64,000 nucleotides of DNA. It comes from Symsagittifera roscoffensis (lineage: Eukaryota; Xenacoelomorpha; Acoela; Convolutidae). This document shows, in pieces, positions 60,360-64,000 of the stretch; position 1 is the first letter of the stretch; each line of letters starts with the position of its first letter. The DNA lies in contig NC_087064.1 of assembly GCF_963678635.1 (NCBI RefSeq), positions 64,411,548 through 64,475,547 of the forward strand. The letters run 5' to 3'. Position numbers and translations under genes: made by a program. The notes under the pieces are model-generated. The model saw only the letters and a list, made by a program, of their open reading frames with translations, was not told the origin of the DNA and did no database searches.

Positions 60360-62500
60360 AGGATTAAAAGAAGAAATATTTAGATAAATTTTCTGATGTT
60401 CAGCTCAAGTTTGTTGTTTATAAAATGCTAAGCTATGTAATTAGCTGCTGAAAATAATTTTTTGTGGAAAATTAAAATTTTAGAAACCTCAAAGCAATTA
60501 ATGGCCTTAATTTTTACAAAGGGCTTACTGATATTTTTGGTGTTGAGAGAAAGCAAAAAAGGTATAGCGAAAAAAAAGGATGGCCGATTGCTGTGCAACT
60601 AGCATAAAATGTTTTGATCACAAAAAAAACTAAACTGAATTAGTTCATTTTTTCAAAAAGTTATAATAGATGGTGTAAGCGACCAAATTTTTGTCGAAAA
60701 ACGAAACGAAAAATTACAAATACAGAAAACTTTTAATTCTTGCATTAAAAGTTCTGAAAAAATCGTTAGAATAAACATCCAGAAAATAAGTTTATCATCA
60801 AAAAAAGTTTTGAGGCTTACTTGAAATATGAGAATAAGAAAACTATAAGCCTATCATAGGACCTTTTTTGATGTCCCTTGAATCACAACAGAAAAGTTTT
60901 TATTATGATAAATCAAGTCATTTGAATACATGTTTAATGGTAGCTGCTTTTGCACGGAGCGAAAAATCTAAAACACAGCACGAGACGAAGTTCCTACCCA
61001 TTTTTAAGGGTTGGAATAAGTAACGAATTCGCATATGATTCAATAACCACATAATATACGTCGTTTGAACCAAACAATGAGTATTATGAAGAACCGTTTG
61101 CTGTCCAGGTAGCAGCGAAAAGTCCAAGTAAATTATTTTTTAGAAATAAAGCCCATCATAGCACAAAAATTGGTAGAGCAAAATGTGTGTTTTTCAAACT
61201 TTATTGTGAACTTTTTGCTTAAATATGAGCACTGTTTTTCATATGACAAAAAATTTTTAACTCGTTAAACCTGAGTGTAAACTAAGTCACAGGTGAGAAA
61301 GACAAAGAAAGTCTCAACCCATTTATTTTCAAGTTTTTCGGTAACTGACCACAGGTGAAATAATATTTCAGTTAAAAATTGGCAGTTTAAAGTCGATTGT
61401 GTTCTGGAGAAACAAAACGGGCAAAAATACCAATTAGAGACAAGCACTTTCTGCCCACCGGGATTTCACGGGGGCTTTACGATAATACAGATTTGTGCAG
61501 TTTAAAAAAATTGGCTCGGGTGCTTTGTGAAAAAAATCCTGCAAACTTGTGATATTTTTTATTATACAAGCGAGTCCCAGTAAATCAATCTTCAATGGCC
61601 TGGTGTTACGAATACTTTCAATAATGACATTAGGAAATCCTTTAACTACAAATCCTGCAACTCTGACAAAACAAACAAAAACTGAAATTTAAAATGCGTT
61701 TCTCAAATTGAGTGGAACGTTGACAACAAATGTTGGGCTCAAAACTTGCTTTGAATTTTGAACGCAAATTTTTATCCTAGAACGAATCATACTTGGTTTT
61801 TAAGTCAATCAAAGCTTACGCCAAAACTACTGGTTCACTAATTCTATCAAAGGAAACCTCTAATATAGCCCAACACAATATAACAAGGGTTTAATCTTCT
61901 TAAATTTGTGTTTTTGTCGCCTTTATAGGAACCAAAACTTCCAAACTTGAAAAAAAAATTTTGTTACTGTGTGATTTTTTTTGATTTTTTTTTAAATATT
62001 GTCGATTTTTGAAAAAATATTGTTCGTAAGAAATTGGTCGCAACCTTTTGTGCTATTTGCACAGTAACCGGTTGCAATTGTTTGATATTTCGATTATTGA
62101 GATAGTTTAATGCATTTGACTTTGAATCATGCTTTGATTATTAATCCAATTGAAACTGAATGATAAAACCTGAAAGAAATAGTTACGGTCCTTAAAAATT
62201 ATTGCGCTAGTTGGTGGTGCTTTCGTCTTCCTTCATTTGACCTTATGAAAACCTTTCAGTTGTTGTCTCAGAGCGCAGTATTTATGTTAATTCGTTTGTG
62301 CAGTTTAACAAATTTTGCCACTCTTTCCCTGAACGCTTATGTCACATAAATACGCTGTTACTTGACGGGTTGTTAAAGGGGTAAACGGTAGCCGGTCAAC
62401 GAGCACAATTTTCCGGTGTATTTAGTGATGTTTTTGGGGTAAACGTTTGGGCCCCCAATGTTGGCAAAATCGGTTTCAAATTTAAGTTGGGCCCAAAGCT
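60360..62500. other. Gene-free stretch
   Basis: AT-rich sequence 5' of the GPCR start codon. It holds a fragment of the long foldback (GACCACAGGTGAAAT near 61348) and a small dispersed repeat (GTGCTATTTGCACAGTAACC near 62049, also at 57390). No gene was recognised. Confidence 0.5.
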
Positions 62501-62559
62501 TGGCATAGCATTCGTTCTGTTAAAATTCCTAATAGTTTCAAATATCCTATTATTTCAAA

Positions 62560-63555
62560 TATCCTAATATTTTCATATATGAAAATTGTATGATAAGCAT
62601 TTTGCTATAGAAAAAACAAAATCTTCAAAATTCATTTAACAAAGTTCCTGAATGAATTTAAATGAGTTTTTAAAAAAATTTATTGAAAAAATGCATTTTG
62701 ACCCTCAAAAACATGATTTTAATTTTGGTCAAAAAAAGCTTATCATTTAATTTTCATAAATGAAAAAATATGATATGCATTTTTTCATAAGCAAAAACAC
62801 AAATTTGAGGTGAAAATTTTTTTATCCCTTTTTTGGTTGCAAACTTACATGCAAAATTTGACTTTTTGTGTTTATAAGGTAGTCCAGGATGAGTTTTTCA
62901 CCAAAAAATCCAAAAGTCACAAAAAGTGTTTTTTTTTGTGAACACGATTAATTTTTTATTTCATTTGTTAAGATAAAATTCAATTTGTAAAGAAAGGCCT
63001 TTTTTTCTCATCAACTACCAAAATTTTCAAACAAAAAATTATCTAGCTATATACAAAAAGTTTTTTTTTGGTAGATAATGCCATATGAAAATGTTAAAAT
63101 TAACGTAGCTGGCAAAAATCACCAAATGCAGTTTATCTGCGTGTTAACTGCCAGTTACACTCTGGGTTTTCCTATAACAAAAAGTCCAGGTTAGTGTTTC
63201 GGATGAAAACACAAAATTTCAAAACAAATATTTTTGGTATTTTCATTTATGATAAATTGCTGGTCATAAAATTTCATAGTTTGGAAAAAATGCCTATCAT
63301 AATATATTATGCTTATCATGCTATTTTTATAGTATTTTTTTGTCTATGAAGTAGTATGATAAGCATTTTTTTCATAATATGAAATGGTATGATAAGCATT
63401 TTTTTCATAATATGAAATGGTATGATAAGCATTTTTTTTCCATAATATGAAATGGTATGATAAGCATTTTTTTCATATTATGAAATGGTATGATAAGCAT
63501 TTTTTTCATAATATGAAATGGTATGGTAAGCGTTTTTTGTCAACCCGGGAAGTCA
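62560..63555. mobile_element. ATGATAAGCAT motif element with 33-bp tandem array
   Basis: The motif ATGATAAGCAT or its reverse occurs across about 1 kb (62589, 62738, 62772, 63295, 63315) and ends in a tandem array (63355-63535) of five to six ~33-bp units: TATGATAAGCATTTTTTTCA plus TAATATGAAATGG. The array ends in TTGTCAACCCGGGAA, like the 47.9-kb copy. Confidence 0.7.
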
Positions 63556-64000
63556 CTGTTCGCAGATAACCTTTTTTCGTTTGCGCTAATCGGGGACGCA
63601 TTTTTTGTGTCTGCGAAGACTGCATCAACTGAACTTTGGCAAAGATAGTCTGAACTTTGATTTTATGCAGTTCATAAATTGAATAAACTTTAGACTTGAA
63701 GTAGGCGAGCGCGAATCATCCTAGGCATCGACGTGTCCAACTGCTGTAAAGTTGATAAAAGATTGATGCTGTAAATTCTAGTAACTCAGATCTCAACATA
63801 TAACCTTGGGTAGCTTCCTTGGGTGTTTTCTGATTTAACATAAGAGAATCCTGGATACTAACTATTCGATGGTCGTCCTAGCAGAAGATAACTTGCTATC
63901 AGGGGCGCGTTAACGCAGGGCTTTGTTGTCGCACGGCGTGAGCTCAGCATGGCTTCAGCTCCATATATGAAGAAGATAGACCAAGCTTCGAATTCTCAAT

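Noticed and set aside
63355-63540. Regularly spaced repeats suggesting a CRISPR array
   Set aside because: Units are contiguous tandem copies without unique spacers, in a eukaryotic repeat element.

Overview
The window looks like AT-rich nuclear DNA of an invertebrate animal. Genes are split by GT-AG introns of up to about 8 kb, protein families are metazoan (LDL-receptor class A plus transmembrane, ARM-TIR, class A GPCR), there are no bacterial operons, and most of the DNA is intron or intergenic sequence full of repeats. I cannot name the species.

Three protein-coding loci can be supported. (1) Plus strand, about 1-15.7 kb: the 3' part of a single-pass membrane protein. Five exons join in phase (1-294, 8415-8579, 11602-11804, 13396-13630, 14548-15395) and encode a membrane-proximal LDLa-like module, a transmembrane helix and a long disordered cytoplasmic tail. 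The 5' exons lie outside the window. (2) Minus strand, 20811-19222: an intronless 529-residue ARM-TIR protein that retains the glutamate expected of a TIR NAD-hydrolase. (3) Minus strand, about 60.1 to at least 40.6 kb: a class A GPCR, most like the FMRFamide-receptor type, spread over small exons with large introns. TM1 to TM6 can be assembled with consistent splice phases. The TM7 exon was not found.

The rest is dominated by inverted-repeat (foldback/MITE-like) elements. Two have perfect 8-bp target duplications (13977-14200 and 29218-29643), as expected of hAT-type non-autonomous elements. Two large hairpin elements (9003-10170 and 49278-50157) are near-identical in design. Several further elements share an odd architecture: each carries its own short motif, repeated several times and arranged in opposite orientation on the two arms. 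Two of these (16.3-16.75 kb and 22.04-22.39 kb) share a GC-rich core but have unrelated arm motifs. A decayed, internally repeated coding relic lies at 52.3-55.3 kb, and there are tRNA-derived SINE heads, a diverged ~165-bp satellite, a long TCTA microsatellite and G-rich tracts.

All exon limits come from reading splice signals and phase by eye; no homology search was possible, so family names are recognition calls and repeat boundaries are approximate unless a target duplication is given.
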